Assembly (NCBI GenBank): GCA_963801475.1
Contig: CAWDEX010000001.1
Coordinates: 1,488,001 to 1,552,000, forward strand
DNA length: 64,000 nucleotides
Source: DAOMFB01 sp963801475
GTDB taxonomy: Bacteria > Acidobacteriota > Thermoanaerobaculia > UBA5066
Reading direction: 5' to 3'
The translations under genes were made by a program, and so were the position numbers. Below, piece after piece: positions 46,206-55,471 of the stretch. Under the pieces are notes generated by a model. That model worked only from the letters and a program-made list of their open reading frames with translations, made no database searches and was not told the DNA's origin. The first letter of the stretch is position 1. Each line of letters starts with the position of its first letter.

Positions 46206-47148
46206 TCGGCGCCTCCCGCGCGGGCCCGGCGGACCGGCGCAAGGCGAGCAGCCGACGCGCGAGGCCGACCAGCCCGCCGGGCTCGTAGAGCATCACGAGG
46301 ATCAGGAGGCCGCCGTAGAGGAGGAGGTTCGCGTCGCGGAGCGCCGGAATCGCGAGGAGCTTGATCTGGAGCGTCGAGAAGACGAGGGCGCCGAGGACCG
46401 GCCCGGCGACGGTCCCGACGCCCCCGACGATCGGCGCGAGGACGATGGCGAGGCTCAGCCGGAAGTCGAAGACCGAGCCGGGGGCGATGTACTGGAAGTT
46501 GATCGCGTAGAGGCTCCCGGCCAGCGCGACGACCGCGGCCGACAGCGCGTGGGCCAGGAGCTTGTAGCGCGTGGAGTTCACGCCGAGGGCTTCGGCCGCG
46601 TCGATGTCCTGCCGTATCGCGGCGAGCGCCGTGCCGAAGGCGCTCCCCCGGACGGCCACGGCGAGGAGGACGGTGAGGATCGCGAGGCCCGCCATCGCGT
46701 AATAGTTCGCCGCGAAATCGAACGAGCCCGAGGGCATCCGGAGGCCGCTCGAGCCGCCCGTGAAGGCGACGCTCGCCGCAGAGACCCGGACGGCCTCGCC
46801 GACGCCGATCGTGGCGATCGTGAAGTAGGGGCCTCTGAGGCGGAAGGCCGGCAGGCCGATCGCGACCGAGAAGAGCGCGGCGATCAGCGCGCCGAGCGGC
46901 AGGGTCAGGAACGGGTTCACGCCCCGGAGCGAGAGGAGGACGGTCGTGTAGGCCCCGATCCCGAGGAAGGCCGAATAGCCAAGGGAGACCTGTCCCGCGA
47001 AGCCGCCGAGCAGGTTCCACGCGGAAGCGAGGATGACCCCGAACGCCAGGCTCCAGAGGTCGTTCAGGGTCCCGCGCTCGAGGAAGAGAGGTGCCGCGAG
47101 GAGAAGCGCGGCCGCCGCAAGCCCCGTCGTCGCGGAAAGCCGCTTCAC
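46195..47148 (-). CDS. livM: Branched-chain-type ABC permease (LivM), system 1
   Basis: A 317-residue permease with about eight to ten helices. The family segment is NLLGGFAGQVSLGYSAFLGIGAYTT, followed later by GVGTVAGPVLGAL, the cytoplasmic coupling loop. The start is GTG, with GTGA overlapping the livH stop. Confidence 0.9.
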   Translation of the reverse strand: MKRLSATTGLAAAALLLAAPLFLERGTLNDLWSLAFGVILASAWNLLGGFAGQVSLGYSAFLGIGAYTTVLLSLRGVNPFLTLPLGALIAALFSVAIGLPAFRLRGPYFTIATIGVGEAVRVSAASVAFTGGSSGLRMPSGSFDFAANYYAMAGLAILTVLLAVAVRGSAFGTALAAIRQDIDAAEALGVNSTRYKLLAHALSAAVVALAGSLYAINFQYIAPGSVFDFRLSLAIVLAPIVGGVGTVAGPVLGALVFSTLQIKLLAIPALRDANLLLYGGLLILVMLYEPGGLVGLARRLLALRRSAGPAREAPSAG

Positions 47149-48050
47149 CGCGCCACCGGACGCCGCGCGAACCGGGCGAAGAGCCCCGGAAGTCCCTGCG
47201 GGAAGGCGACGAGGGCGACGAAGAGGAGCGTGAAGGTGACGGCGTCCTGGAACGAGGTCGGGACCGTCGTCCAGACGGCGAGGCCGTTCTCGATGAGCGC
47301 GAGGACGAGCGCGCCGACGGCCACCCCGGCGACGCTCTCCATCCCGCCGAGGACGATGATGCAGAATGCCTTCAGGAGAAAGCTCCGGCCGAAGTCCGGC
47401 GTGAAGGCGTAGAGGGTGGCGAGCATCCCCCCCGCCAGGCCCGCGAAGGCCGTTCCGAGGCCGAACGCCACCGCGGAGATCCGGTCGGCGTCGACGCCGG
47501 CGAGGAGCGCCGCGTCCCGGTTCTGCGTGACGGCCCGGATCGCCTTCCCGAGATAGGTCTTCGAGAGAAGGAGCGTCAGGAAGAGAAGCGAGGCGGCGCT
47601 CGCGCCAAAGACGAGAAGCGAGGGGACGCCGACGCGAACCCCGAGGATCGGGACGGACTTCAACGTGTAGTCGGTCAGGATCGACTGCGTGTCGCCGGAC
47701 CAGACGTAGTACGCGAGATTCTGCAGGACGAGCCAGACGCCGAACAGGAGGAGGAGGGACTCCATCGAGGGCCCTCCGCCGGAGCGCCGGAGGCCGCGCC
47801 CGAAGGCGCCGTAAAGGCCCACGCCGAGGAAGAAGAAGATCGGACCGACTGCCGCGAGGCCGAGGAAGGGGTCGACGTGGAACCGGTCGAAGAGCGTCAG
47901 TGTCGTGTAGGCGCCCAGCATCATGATCCCGGCGTGCGCGAGATTGATGATTCGCATGACGCCGTAGATCACGGCGAGCCCGTACGACATCGTGGCGTAG
48001 AGGCCCGCCGCGAGGAGGGCATTCACGAGGACGGTCGCGAGGTTCGACAT
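47145..48050 (-). CDS. livH: Branched-chain-type ABC permease (LivH), system 1
   Basis: A 301-residue permease. Typical segments are LYATMSYGLAVIYGVMRIINLAHAGIMMLGAY near the N-terminus and IVLGGMESVAGVAVGALVLAL, the coupling loop. First permease after the binding-protein gene (46-base gap). Confidence 0.9.
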   Translation of the reverse strand: MSNLATVLVNALLAAGLYATMSYGLAVIYGVMRIINLAHAGIMMLGAYTTLTLFDRFHVDPFLGLAAVGPIFFFLGVGLYGAFGRGLRRSGGGPSMESLLLLFGVWLVLQNLAYYVWSGDTQSILTDYTLKSVPILGVRVGVPSLLVFGASAASLLFLTLLLSKTYLGKAIRAVTQNRDAALLAGVDADRISAVAFGLGTAFAGLAGGMLATLYAFTPDFGRSFLLKAFCIIVLGGMESVAGVAVGALVLALIENGLAVWTTVPTSFQDAVTFTLLFVALVAFPQGLPGLFARFARRPVAR

Positions 48051-48096
48051 CGTTGGTGGGGAGACGGGACGCCGGCGGTCCGGCGGCCCGCCCGGG

Positions 48097-49338
48097 TCAC
48101 TTCGGGATCGGCGCCACGGCGTCGCCGGTCTTCGCGTCCTTGGGCCAGACGATGTCGAGCTTTCCGCCGGGCTTGTTCTGCGTGACGACGAACGGGAGGA
48201 TGGCCTGTCCCGTCGTGCTGTATTTCAGGACCCCGCCCGGCAGGATGGAGTCCTTGATCTCGAGCGTCGCGAGCGCGTTCCGAATCGCCTCCGGCTTCAG
48301 TGACCCCGCCTTCTGGATGGCGACGAACAGCGCGCGCGCCGTCTCGTAGGCGCAGGCGTGGTACCACTGCGGCGCGACGCCGGTCGCCGCCTTGAACTTC
48401 TGGTTGAAGGCCTTCACCTGCGGGTAGGGGAGAAGGTCCGACCACCAGCCGCTCGCGAAGATGTAGTCGGTTGCCGCGCCGAGCCCCTTCCGGCCGGCCT
48501 CGTCGGCGCCCCGGGCGCCGTAGGTCACCATCTGGTGGGTGAGGCCCATCTGGGTGTAGGTGCGGTGCATCGAGATGTAGTCCTCGAGGTGGGCGTCGCA
48601 CATGAAGAGGTCGGCCTTCGCGGCCTGGACCCGCGTCAGGAGAGGCTTGAAGTCCGGGGCGTACAGCTCGAAGCTCTCGTCGAGCGCGACCGAGAACTCC
48701 TTCGGATGCGCCCGGACGAAGTCGAGCACGCCTTTCTGGAAGTCCTTCCCGTGCTCCGTGTTTTCCCAGAGGAGGGCGATCCGGAGCGGGACCTTCAGCT
48801 TTCCGGCCTTCACGAGGTCGGCGAGAAAGTCCATCTGCGTCTCGGCGAGGTTCTCCACGGGCGAGAGGGTGCCAAAGACCCACTTGCTCCGGCCGTAGAT
48901 GGCGGAGGCGCCCGCGCCGCCGGCGACGAACGGGATCCCGTAACGCTCCGGGACGACGCTCTGCGCCTGGACCAGCTGCGAGCCGTAGCCGCCGATGACC
49001 GCCTGGACCTTCTGCTGCGCGATGAGCTGTTCGACGAGCTGGGCGCTCTTGGCGGCGTCCGAGGTGTCGTCGAGCAGCCGGAGATCGATCTTCAGCCGCT
49101 TCCCGCCGACCTGGAGGCCTCCGGCGTCGTTGGCCTCCTTCACGGCGTACTCGGTGGCGGTCTTGAAGGCGCCGCCGATCTTCGACTCCTTGCCGGTGAC
49201 GGGCAGGACGGCCCCGATCCGGACCTCCTCGTCGGCGGGAACCGCCGCCGCCGGCAGGCCGGCGAGGCCGCCTCCGAAGAGCAGGACGAACGCAAGCGGG
49301 GCCGGCGAGTAGCGGCGCACCACGAGAGAACAGCTCAC
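48097..49338 (-). CDS. livK: Periplasmic substrate-binding protein (LivK-type), system 1
   Basis: A 413-residue Peripla_BP_6 protein. The start is a GTG with GGAGGT six bases upstream; an ATG at 49353 has no ribosome site. A signal peptide (VRRYSPAPLAFVLLFGGGLAGLPAAA) is followed by the characteristic IGAVLPVTGKESKIG and IGGYGSQLVQA segments. Ligand unknown. As first gene of the operon it probably lies next to the promoter. Confidence 0.88.
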   Translation of the reverse strand: MSCSLVVRRYSPAPLAFVLLFGGGLAGLPAAAVPADEEVRIGAVLPVTGKESKIGGAFKTATEYAVKEANDAGGLQVGGKRLKIDLRLLDDTSDAAKSAQLVEQLIAQQKVQAVIGGYGSQLVQAQSVVPERYGIPFVAGGAGASAIYGRSKWVFGTLSPVENLAETQMDFLADLVKAGKLKVPLRIALLWENTEHGKDFQKGVLDFVRAHPKEFSVALDESFELYAPDFKPLLTRVQAAKADLFMCDAHLEDYISMHRTYTQMGLTHQMVTYGARGADEAGRKGLGAATDYIFASGWWSDLLPYPQVKAFNQKFKAATGVAPQWYHACAYETARALFVAIQKAGSLKPEAIRNALATLEIKDSILPGGVLKYSTTGQAILPFVVTQNKPGGKLDIVWPKDAKTGDAVAPIPK

Positions 49339-49430
49339 ATCGACCTCCAGCATCGCGTTTACGCGATGTGCCGCCGCAAATCCTTCCGGGCCATCAATCT
49401 GTCGGAAGTGTAGAGGACCCGGGCGGCCTG

Positions 49431-50366
49431 TCAAGGAGCCGGGGGAATCCTCACGGTGGCCCAGCGGATGCCCCTCACCCGGAATCGAAGGTCGCTGATC
49501 AGGACGGTCCCGTCGGTGAGGATGTCGAAGACGGGATAACGGGACCATGCGAGAAACCGGCGTCCCTCCTCGGTTGCGGCCGCCCGTGCGGCGGCCCGGG
49601 AGTCGGCGTTCTTCGGCAGCGGCTCGGGGAAGACCCGGAACGGCGACTCCGACAGGGGCGCCCACTCACCGAGGAGATACCGGTCGCCTTCGTCGACGAT
49701 TAATGCACGCCGGGCAGGTGTGACCGGCAGCGGCGCCGCGAGCGCGCTCTTTACGGAACGTCCTTCCGCGGAGGCCTCTTTCGAGGCCCGTCGGGCCACG
49801 ACGCGCCCGCCGGCGATCATCACCACGACGTAGAGACCGGCGAGCCCCAGCGCGATACGGGCGTGGCGAAACGCTGCGACATCGTCGAGCTGCCGCGCGT
49901 TGCGCGAGAGCCACGCCCCTCCACCGAGAAGGAGCCACATCCAGGGATCGATCACGAAGAGGGCGTCGCCATAGAACCAGCGCTCCGAGAATGGCGCCAG
50001 CAGGCGGACGCCGTAGGTGTTGAGAAGGTCGAGAAGCGAATGGGAGAGGACGCCGATGGCCGATACGAGGAGCAGCGGACCGAACCGCGCCGGCGGCGCG
50101 CCGGGAGACTTTCTCCGGCGGACGAACCGGTCCCAGGCGAGAAGGAGACCGGCGAGGACGAACGGCCAGACGACCATGGCGAGGACGCCGTGCGTCAGAC
50201 CCCGCCGGAACGAGAGAGCCGCGAGCGATCCTCTCAGGTAAGCGAGGCCGTCGACGTCGGGGAGATTCGCCCCGATGAGGAGCGCCGCCGCCGCGAGCGG
50301 CGTCCTTTTCCGGAGGCGCGCCTCGGACAGGGCCCAGCCGGCGAGCGTGTGACAGAGATTGTCCAT
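49431..50366 (-). CDS. YdjM-like membrane-bound metal-dependent hydrolase
   Basis: A 311-residue membrane protein of the YdjM/LexA-binding-type family: MDNLCHTLAGWALSEA at the N-terminus, GANLPDVDGL, RRGLTHGVLAMVVWP and SHSLLDLLNTYG, which together supply the His/Asp residues of the metal site. About five helices precede a soluble C-terminal domain of about 120 residues. Natural substrates are not established. GGGAGG precedes the ATG. Confidence 0.78.
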   Translation of the reverse strand: MDNLCHTLAGWALSEARLRKRTPLAAAALLIGANLPDVDGLAYLRGSLAALSFRRGLTHGVLAMVVWPFVLAGLLLAWDRFVRRRKSPGAPPARFGPLLLVSAIGVLSHSLLDLLNTYGVRLLAPFSERWFYGDALFVIDPWMWLLLGGGAWLSRNARQLDDVAAFRHARIALGLAGLYVVVMIAGGRVVARRASKEASAEGRSVKSALAAPLPVTPARRALIVDEGDRYLLGEWAPLSESPFRVFPEPLPKNADSRAAARAAATEEGRRFLAWSRYPVFDILTDGTVLISDLRFRVRGIRWATVRIPPAP

Positions 50367-50392
50367 CGGCCCCCCTCCCGGACCCGAGAAGC

Positions 50393-51631
50393 TTACGACA
50401 GGGGGCGCGACTGCCGGGGATCGAGCCCGAAGCTCCGTCCGGCGCGCTCGGCGATGACCCGCCCGATCGCGAGTCCGGCCGTAGCGGCCGGCGACGGAGC
50501 GTTCAGGACGTGGATCTGGCCCGGCCTTTCGACGAAGTGGAAATCGTCGAGGAGCGAGCCGTCGCGGGTGAGGGCCTGAGCGCGGACTCCGGCGCCGCCG
50601 GGAGCCAGATCGGCCGATCTCACGTCGGGAAGGAGCTCCTGGAGCGCACGGGTGAAGGCCGCCTTGTCGAAGGAGCGCCGGAACTCTCCGATCCCCGTCG
50701 GGAGGTAGCGCCCGGCGACCCGCCAGAATCCGGGCCACGAAAACGTCGAAACCGTGTCGGCGAGAGAGAAGCTCGTTCTCGAATACCCCTCCCGCCGGAA
50801 CGCGAGGACGGCGTTCGGCCCGGCCTCTACGGCACCCGTCACGCGTCGCGTGAAGTGGACGCCGAGGAAGGGGAACCGGGGATCGGGCACGGGGTAGATC
50901 AGATTTCGGACCAGGTGCCGCCGGGCGGGAGCCAGTTCGTAGTATTCGCCCCGGAACGGGACGATCCGGAGGCCGGGATCCGCGCCGCAGAGGTGGGCCA
51001 CACGGTCGGCCTGGAGGCCGGCGCATCCGACGACGAATCGGCAGGAGACTTCGCCCTGCTCCGTCGTGAGGCGGAAATCGCCGCCGTCCCGGACCGTCGC
51101 GAGAAGGCGGGCGCCGAGGAGGGCGTGGCCTCCGGCGGCGCGGAACTCCTCGCCCAGCGCCTCCGTCATCCGGCCGAAGTCGGCGATGCCGGTCTCCGGA
51201 ACGTGAAGCGCAGCGAGGCCGGCGGCGTGAGGCTCGATCTCCCGGAGCTCCGGCGGCGAGAGTCGGCGGAGGCCCCGGAGGCCGTTAGCCCGCCCGCGGG
51301 CTTCGAGATCTTCGAGCCGGGAGAGATGTTCCGGGCGCGTCGCGACGACGACTTTCCCGCACCTTTCGAAGGGGAGGCCCTTCTCGGCGCAGAAGCGCTC
51401 GAGTCGCGACCGTCCCTCCGCGCAGAGCGTGGCCTTGAGCGACCCGGGGCGGTAGTAGAGGCCGGAGTGGACGACCCCGCTGTTTCGTCCCGTCTGGTGG
51501 GCGGCGAGGCGTGTTTCCTTCTCGAGGAGGAGAACGGAGGTCCGGAAAGATCGCGCGAGGGCGAGAGCCGAGGCAACGCCGACGATTCCTCCGCCGATCA
51601 CGACGACGTCGGCTTGACGGGTGTCGCTCAC
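50393..51631 (-). CDS. lhgO: L-2-hydroxyglutarate oxidase/dehydrogenase (LhgO family)
   Basis: A 412-residue FAD protein of the DAO family. FAD-binding VVVIGGGIVGVASALAL is followed by QTGRNSGVVHSGLYY, the hallmark of L2HGDH. Later segments include VPFRGEYYEL and PFLGVHFT, and the C-terminus has APGGAGVRAQ. It oxidises L-2-hydroxyglutarate to 2-oxoglutarate and passes electrons to the membrane quinone pool. The start is GTG, overlapping the MFS gene stop (GTGA). Confidence 0.87.
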   Translation of the reverse strand: MSDTRQADVVVIGGGIVGVASALALARSFRTSVLLLEKETRLAAHQTGRNSGVVHSGLYYRPGSLKATLCAEGRSRLERFCAEKGLPFERCGKVVVATRPEHLSRLEDLEARGRANGLRGLRRLSPPELREIEPHAAGLAALHVPETGIADFGRMTEALGEEFRAAGGHALLGARLLATVRDGGDFRLTTEQGEVSCRFVVGCAGLQADRVAHLCGADPGLRIVPFRGEYYELAPARRHLVRNLIYPVPDPRFPFLGVHFTRRVTGAVEAGPNAVLAFRREGYSRTSFSLADTVSTFSWPGFWRVAGRYLPTGIGEFRRSFDKAAFTRALQELLPDVRSADLAPGGAGVRAQALTRDGSLLDDFHFVERPGQIHVLNAPSPAATAGLAIGRVIAERAGRSFGLDPRQSRPLS

Positions 51632-52767
51632 GAGCAGAGCCACCGGTTGGAGGCGAAGGCCACCCCCAGCGAGAGGAGACAGGCGCCGACGACTCCGGGC
51701 CACGCCCACTGCTGATAGGCGAGGCCGGGAAGGAAAGACCCGAGCGTGGCACCGAGGTAGTAGAAGGTGACGTAGAGGGCGCCGGCGGCGCCCTTGGCTG
51801 TGGCCGCATTCTGGTTTACGAAGGCGGGGGCGGTCGCCTGGACGAGGAACATTCCGACGCAGACCACGACGAGGCTCGCGGCGACCGCCGCGACGGACGG
51901 CAGGAGCGTGCCCGCCACGCCGCCTCCCGCGACGAGAAGCCCCGCGGCCATGATCGACCGCTGCGAGACCCGGCCCGCGAAACGGGGAACGAGGAGCGAC
52001 GTCACGACGCCGGCGAGGTAGGCGAAGTAGAAAGTCGACACGGTAGCCGTCGACAGGCCGAAGGGGGGGGCCGTCAGGTGGTACGGAAGGAACGTGAAGA
52101 CGGCGATGAAGGCGAAAAGGACCGCTCCGCCGATGAGGAACGCGCCGAGAAGGCGGCGGTTCCGGAGGTGGGCGAGCATCTCACGGAGATTCGGCAAGGG
52201 CCGGATCGAGGCGGACCGCGGCGCGTGAGGGAGCGTTCTCGAGAGAAGGAGGGCCGCAGCGGCCGTCAGGAGCCCGAAGAGAACGAACGGGGCGTGCCAG
52301 TCGGTCCAGGAGGCCAGGAGGCCGCTCAGGACCCGGCCCGAGAGGCCGCCGACCACCGTCGCGCCGATCCACGACGCGACGCGCCCCGTGAGGGCGGCGC
52401 CTCCGAAGTGGTCGCCCAGGAGCGCCACGGCGACCGCCGTGAGGCCCGGGATGAGGAGCCCCTGCGCGGCGCGGAGCACGAGGAGAACGCCGAAGGTCGG
52501 CGCCAGCGCGGCCAGAAGCGTCGGGACGGCGAGGAGACCGGTGCTCACGACGATCACGCGCTTGCGGCCGACGGCGTCCGAGAGCGAGCCCCAGACCGGC
52601 GACGCGACGGCGATCATCAGGACCACGACCGAAACCGAAAGTCCGGCGGTCGCGGGGGCGACACCGAAGCGCCCGGTGAGGATCGGCAGGATCGGCTGCG
52701 TGATGTAGAGGTCGGAGAAGACCGCGACGGCTGCAAAGTTGAGGGCCAGAAGGCTCCGCCTGTTCAT
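51628..52767 (-). CDS. MFS transporter (YnfM-like)
   Basis: A 379-residue major-facilitator protein with 12 helices and the motif A loop GSLSDAVGRKRV between helices 2 and 3. TQPILPIL in helix 1 resembles YnfM/YgcE-type carriers. Substrate unknown. It is co-transcribed with lhgO. Confidence 0.85.
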   Translation of the reverse strand: MNRRSLLALNFAAVAVFSDLYITQPILPILTGRFGVAPATAGLSVSVVVLMIAVASPVWGSLSDAVGRKRVIVVSTGLLAVPTLLAALAPTFGVLLVLRAAQGLLIPGLTAVAVALLGDHFGGAALTGRVASWIGATVVGGLSGRVLSGLLASWTDWHAPFVLFGLLTAAAALLLSRTLPHAPRSASIRPLPNLREMLAHLRNRRLLGAFLIGGAVLFAFIAVFTFLPYHLTAPPFGLSTATVSTFYFAYLAGVVTSLLVPRFAGRVSQRSIMAAGLLVAGGGVAGTLLPSVAAVAASLVVVCVGMFLVQATAPAFVNQNAATAKGAAGALYVTFYYLGATLGSFLPGLAYQQWAWPGVVGACLLSLGVAFASNRWLCS

Positions 52768-52837
52768 TCGATCCGCAGCCTCACCGTCCGGCGGCGACTA
52801 TAGCGGACGGGGAAGACACGACGGCCGGCGCGGACCG

Positions 52838-52854
52838 GCGGGCGGCTCGCCCGC
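52838..52854 (-). terminator. Likely terminator hairpin after the porin gene
   Basis: A 7-bp perfect stem (GCGGGCG/CGCCCGC on the minus strand, 3-base loop) embedded in larger GC-rich complementarity (about 52821-52872) directly downstream of the porin stop. No T-run. Confidence 0.45.
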
Positions 52855-52875
52855 GGCCGGCGCCGGCCGGTCGGA

Positions 52876-54021
52876 TCAGAAGTAGTAGAACTGAAGCTGG
52901 ACGGTGAACTGGTTCAGTGCCACGCCGGTCTTCGGCTCGATCCGGTTGTAGTACCCCTTGACGTTGAAGTTGAACTTGTAGGGGTACCAGTTCAGGCCGA
53001 TTCCCCAGCGGTGCTCGTTCCTGGCCTCCTGCCCGTTGTACGAGCGCTGTTCGTACCGGGCCAGCGGGGCGATCTTGACGGCCTTGATGTAGTAGCCCCC
53101 TTCGATCATGAGCGTGTTCTGGGTCGGAAGCGTCGTGAAGGTCTTTCCCCCGCTGAGGTACTGGTACTGGAGCGTCGACTCGATGGCTCCCGATTTTCCG
53201 GTCGGAATCGAGGCGTAGACGTCGCCCGAGTAGTAGTTGTAGTCCATCTGGGTGTCGAAAGCCGTGCCGACGGCGAGGACCTTCTTGTCGCCGAGGTAGG
53301 AGCCCGGGTAGCTGAGCGAGTAGACGCTCCCGGGGGCGAGCATGTCCTCCTTGTCGAGGAAGCTGTACTGCAGGCGGCCGGAGTACCGGAAGGCGTTGTG
53401 GGAACCCGTGAGCCGGACGCCCTGGAAGGCGCCGGCGCGGTATTCGAGCCGCCGGTCGAGGAAGTAGCCGCGGATCATGAAGCCCGTGTCGCGGTTCCCG
53501 CCGGTCGACCCGGTCGCGGCCGACTGGAGGTAGTTGTATGCGGAGGTGTCGAGGGTCAACTGGGACGGTGCGGCCTTCAGGGCCTCGCGGGCGTACGGGA
53601 CGCGCATCATCCCGCCGTCGAGAATGAAGAAATCGGCGATCCGCCACTCTCCGAAGAAGTCGAGGAGCTGGAAGCCCGAGCCGAGGGCCGAGCTCCCCGT
53701 CTTTCCCTTTCCGAGACTCGCGTTCTCGGTGCAGAAATAGAAGTAGACCTCCTTGTTGACCCGGCCGGCGAAGTAGAGGCGGGCCCGCCGGATGAAGAGG
53801 TTCTGCTGGTACCCGATGGTGTCCGTGTTGGACGCGTTGGCCTGCTCCATCCAGTCGGCCTGCGGCTGGACGAGGGCGCCGAACCGGAGGAACGCGGTGT
53901 CGCTGATCTTAAGGATCGCCTGACCCTCGGCCGGTCCGGCAGCCGCGAGCGCGAGAAGGGCGAGACCGAAAGGAACTCCCAAGGCGGCCACGCGGTAACG
54001 CGGGGCGGAACGATGGGCCAT
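52876..54021 (-). CDS. Phosphate-selective-type porin (OprP/OprO family)
   Basis: A 381-residue outer-membrane barrel. A signal peptide ends EGQA near residue 35. Typical OprO/P features are FRFGALVQPQADW-type start, FIRRARLYFAGRVNKEVYFYF, the residues around DGGMMRVPYAREALKA, and terminal QLQFYYF with its aromatic C-terminal residue. Whether it is selective for phosphate, pyrophosphate or a carboxylate cannot be read from the sequence. AGGAGG precedes the ATG. It lies between two Liv-type importers. Confidence 0.85.
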   Translation of the reverse strand: MAHRSAPRYRVAALGVPFGLALLALAAAGPAEGQAILKISDTAFLRFGALVQPQADWMEQANASNTDTIGYQQNLFIRRARLYFAGRVNKEVYFYFCTENASLGKGKTGSSALGSGFQLLDFFGEWRIADFFILDGGMMRVPYAREALKAAPSQLTLDTSAYNYLQSAATGSTGGNRDTGFMIRGYFLDRRLEYRAGAFQGVRLTGSHNAFRYSGRLQYSFLDKEDMLAPGSVYSLSYPGSYLGDKKVLAVGTAFDTQMDYNYYSGDVYASIPTGKSGAIESTLQYQYLSGGKTFTTLPTQNTLMIEGGYYIKAVKIAPLARYEQRSYNGQEARNEHRWGIGLNWYPYKFNFNVKGYYNRIEPKTGVALNQFTVQLQFYYF

Positions 54022-54091
54022 GCTGTCCTCCTGCTCGGGCGTGATATCAGGCGCGAAATTGGTGCGAGGATGATGCAGACGCATCAAGTCG

Positions 54092-54754
54092 TCAAGTGTT
54101 TTCCGAGTCCGAGAGGAAACTGACCTCGCCGTACTTCGCCGACAGCTCTTTCCGGACTTCGGCGGCCTTCGGCCCGGCCATCTCGACCCTCATGACGAGC
54201 TCGCGGTTGCCGTTCGGGACCTTCGCGTGCGTCGAGAGAATCGAGAAGATCTTGCCGCCGCGGGCCCGGACCACGTCGGCCACCTCCATGATGGAGCCGG
54301 GCCTGTCGGGAATGACGAGGCTGATCCGAACGGACTTCCGCCCGACGCCCATGACCTCCGCCAGGGCACGAAAGACGTCGCCCTCCGTCACGATCCCGAC
54401 GATGTCTCCCTTCGGGTCGAGGACGGGCAGCCCTTCGATCTTCTTCTCCAGCATGATGAGCGCGACGCGCTCGATCGTGGAGCCCGGCGTCGTCGTGACG
54501 ACCTCCTTCGTCATGATGTCCCCGATGCGGAGCCGGTCGAGGAGGCCGTGGAGCTCCCAGACGTCGAGCGAGGTGGCCTGGGAGGGAAGGGCGCCCTTCA
54601 GGTCCCGGTCCGAGACGATGCCGACGAGCTTTCCCTTCGAGACGACGGGAAGCCGCCGGATCCGGTTCTCGCGCATGAGGCGGAGCGCCGTCCCGAGCGA
54701 TTCGTTCTTGTCGATCGTGATCACCTTCGGGGTCATCCACTTGGAGACAAACAT
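54092..54754 (-). CDS. CBS-domain pair with C-terminal ACT domain (AcuB-like)
   Basis: A 220-residue cytosolic protein. CBS1 starts at the N-terminus (WMTPKVITIDKNESLG...GIVSDRDL). CBS2 has DIMTKEVVTTTPGSTIE...GIVTEGDV. The ACT-like domain is VRISLVIPDRPGSIMEVADVV. It probably binds adenine nucleotides and an amino acid to sense energy or branched-chain amino acid level. It follows livF of system 2 by 12 bases, so it may regulate this importer. Confidence 0.85.
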   Translation of the reverse strand: MFVSKWMTPKVITIDKNESLGTALRLMRENRIRRLPVVSKGKLVGIVSDRDLKGALPSQATSLDVWELHGLLDRLRIGDIMTKEVVTTTPGSTIERVALIMLEKKIEGLPVLDPKGDIVGIVTEGDVFRALAEVMGVGRKSVRISLVIPDRPGSIMEVADVVRARGGKIFSILSTHAKVPNGNRELVMRVEMAGPKAAEVRKELSAKYGEVSFLSDSENT

Positions 54755-54766
54755 GGATGTGTCCTC

Positions 54767-55471
54767 TCAGATTCCGAGGTACGCCTGCCGGATGTGGGGG
54801 TTGGCGAGGAGCTCGGAGCCGGTCCCCTCCAGGACGATCCGGCCGTTCTCCAGAACGTAGGCGCGGTCGGCCACCGAGAGCGTCTTGAAGACGTTCTGCT
54901 CGACCAGAAGAACGGTGACGCCGGCCTCGTGGACCTCGCTGATGACCCGGAAGATCTCGCCGACGAGGAGGGGCGAGAGGCCGAGGGACGGCTCGTCCAG
55001 CATGAGGAGCCGCGGCTTCGACATCAGGCCTCGCCCGATGGCGGCCATCTGCTGCTCCCCGCCGGAGAGGGTCCCTGCCTGCTGCTTCTCGCGCTCCTTG
55101 AGGCGGGGAAAGAGGGCGTAGACCTTCTCCAGCATCTCGGGCCGGAAGTTCTTCGCTTCCGGCGTCAGCGCGCCCAGGAGGAGGTTCTCGTGTACGGTCA
55201 TCTCGGGGAAGAGCCGCCGGGCCTCGGGGACGTGCGCGATGCCGAACGTCACCATCTCGTGCGGAGCCCGGGTGTGGATCGGCTGGCCCTCGAACTCGAC
55301 CGTGCCTTTCCGGGGCGTAAGGAGCGACGAGAGCGTGGCGAGGGTCGTGGTCTTGCCGGAACCATTGGCGCCGATGAGGGCCACGATTTCGCCCTTCTTG
55401 ACCTCGAAGGAGACGTCCCAGAGAACCTGGACGTCCCCGTAGTAAACGTCGAGGCCGCTCGCCTTAAGCAT
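54767..55471 (-). CDS. livF: Branched-chain-type ABC transporter ATPase (LivF), system 2
   Basis: A 234-residue ATPase with Walker A GANGSGKT, signature LSGGEQQM, Walker B LLMLDEPSLGLSP. It overlaps the livG stop by 8 bases. Confidence 0.9.
   Translation of the reverse strand: MLKASGLDVYYGDVQVLWDVSFEVKKGEIVALIGANGSGKTTTLATLSSLLTPRKGTVEFEGQPIHTRAPHEMVTFGIAHVPEARRLFPEMTVHENLLLGALTPEAKNFRPEMLEKVYALFPRLKEREKQQAGTLSGGEQQMAAIGRGLMSKPRLLMLDEPSLGLSPLLVGEIFRVISEVHEAGVTVLLVEQNVFKTLSVADRAYVLENGRIVLEGTGSELLANPHIRQAYLGI

Noticed and set aside
54072..54088. TGATGC/GCATCA hairpin between the CBS-ACT gene and the porin gene
   Set aside because: Only 6 bp and no T-run; could equally be part of the porin promoter region. 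Too weak to call.
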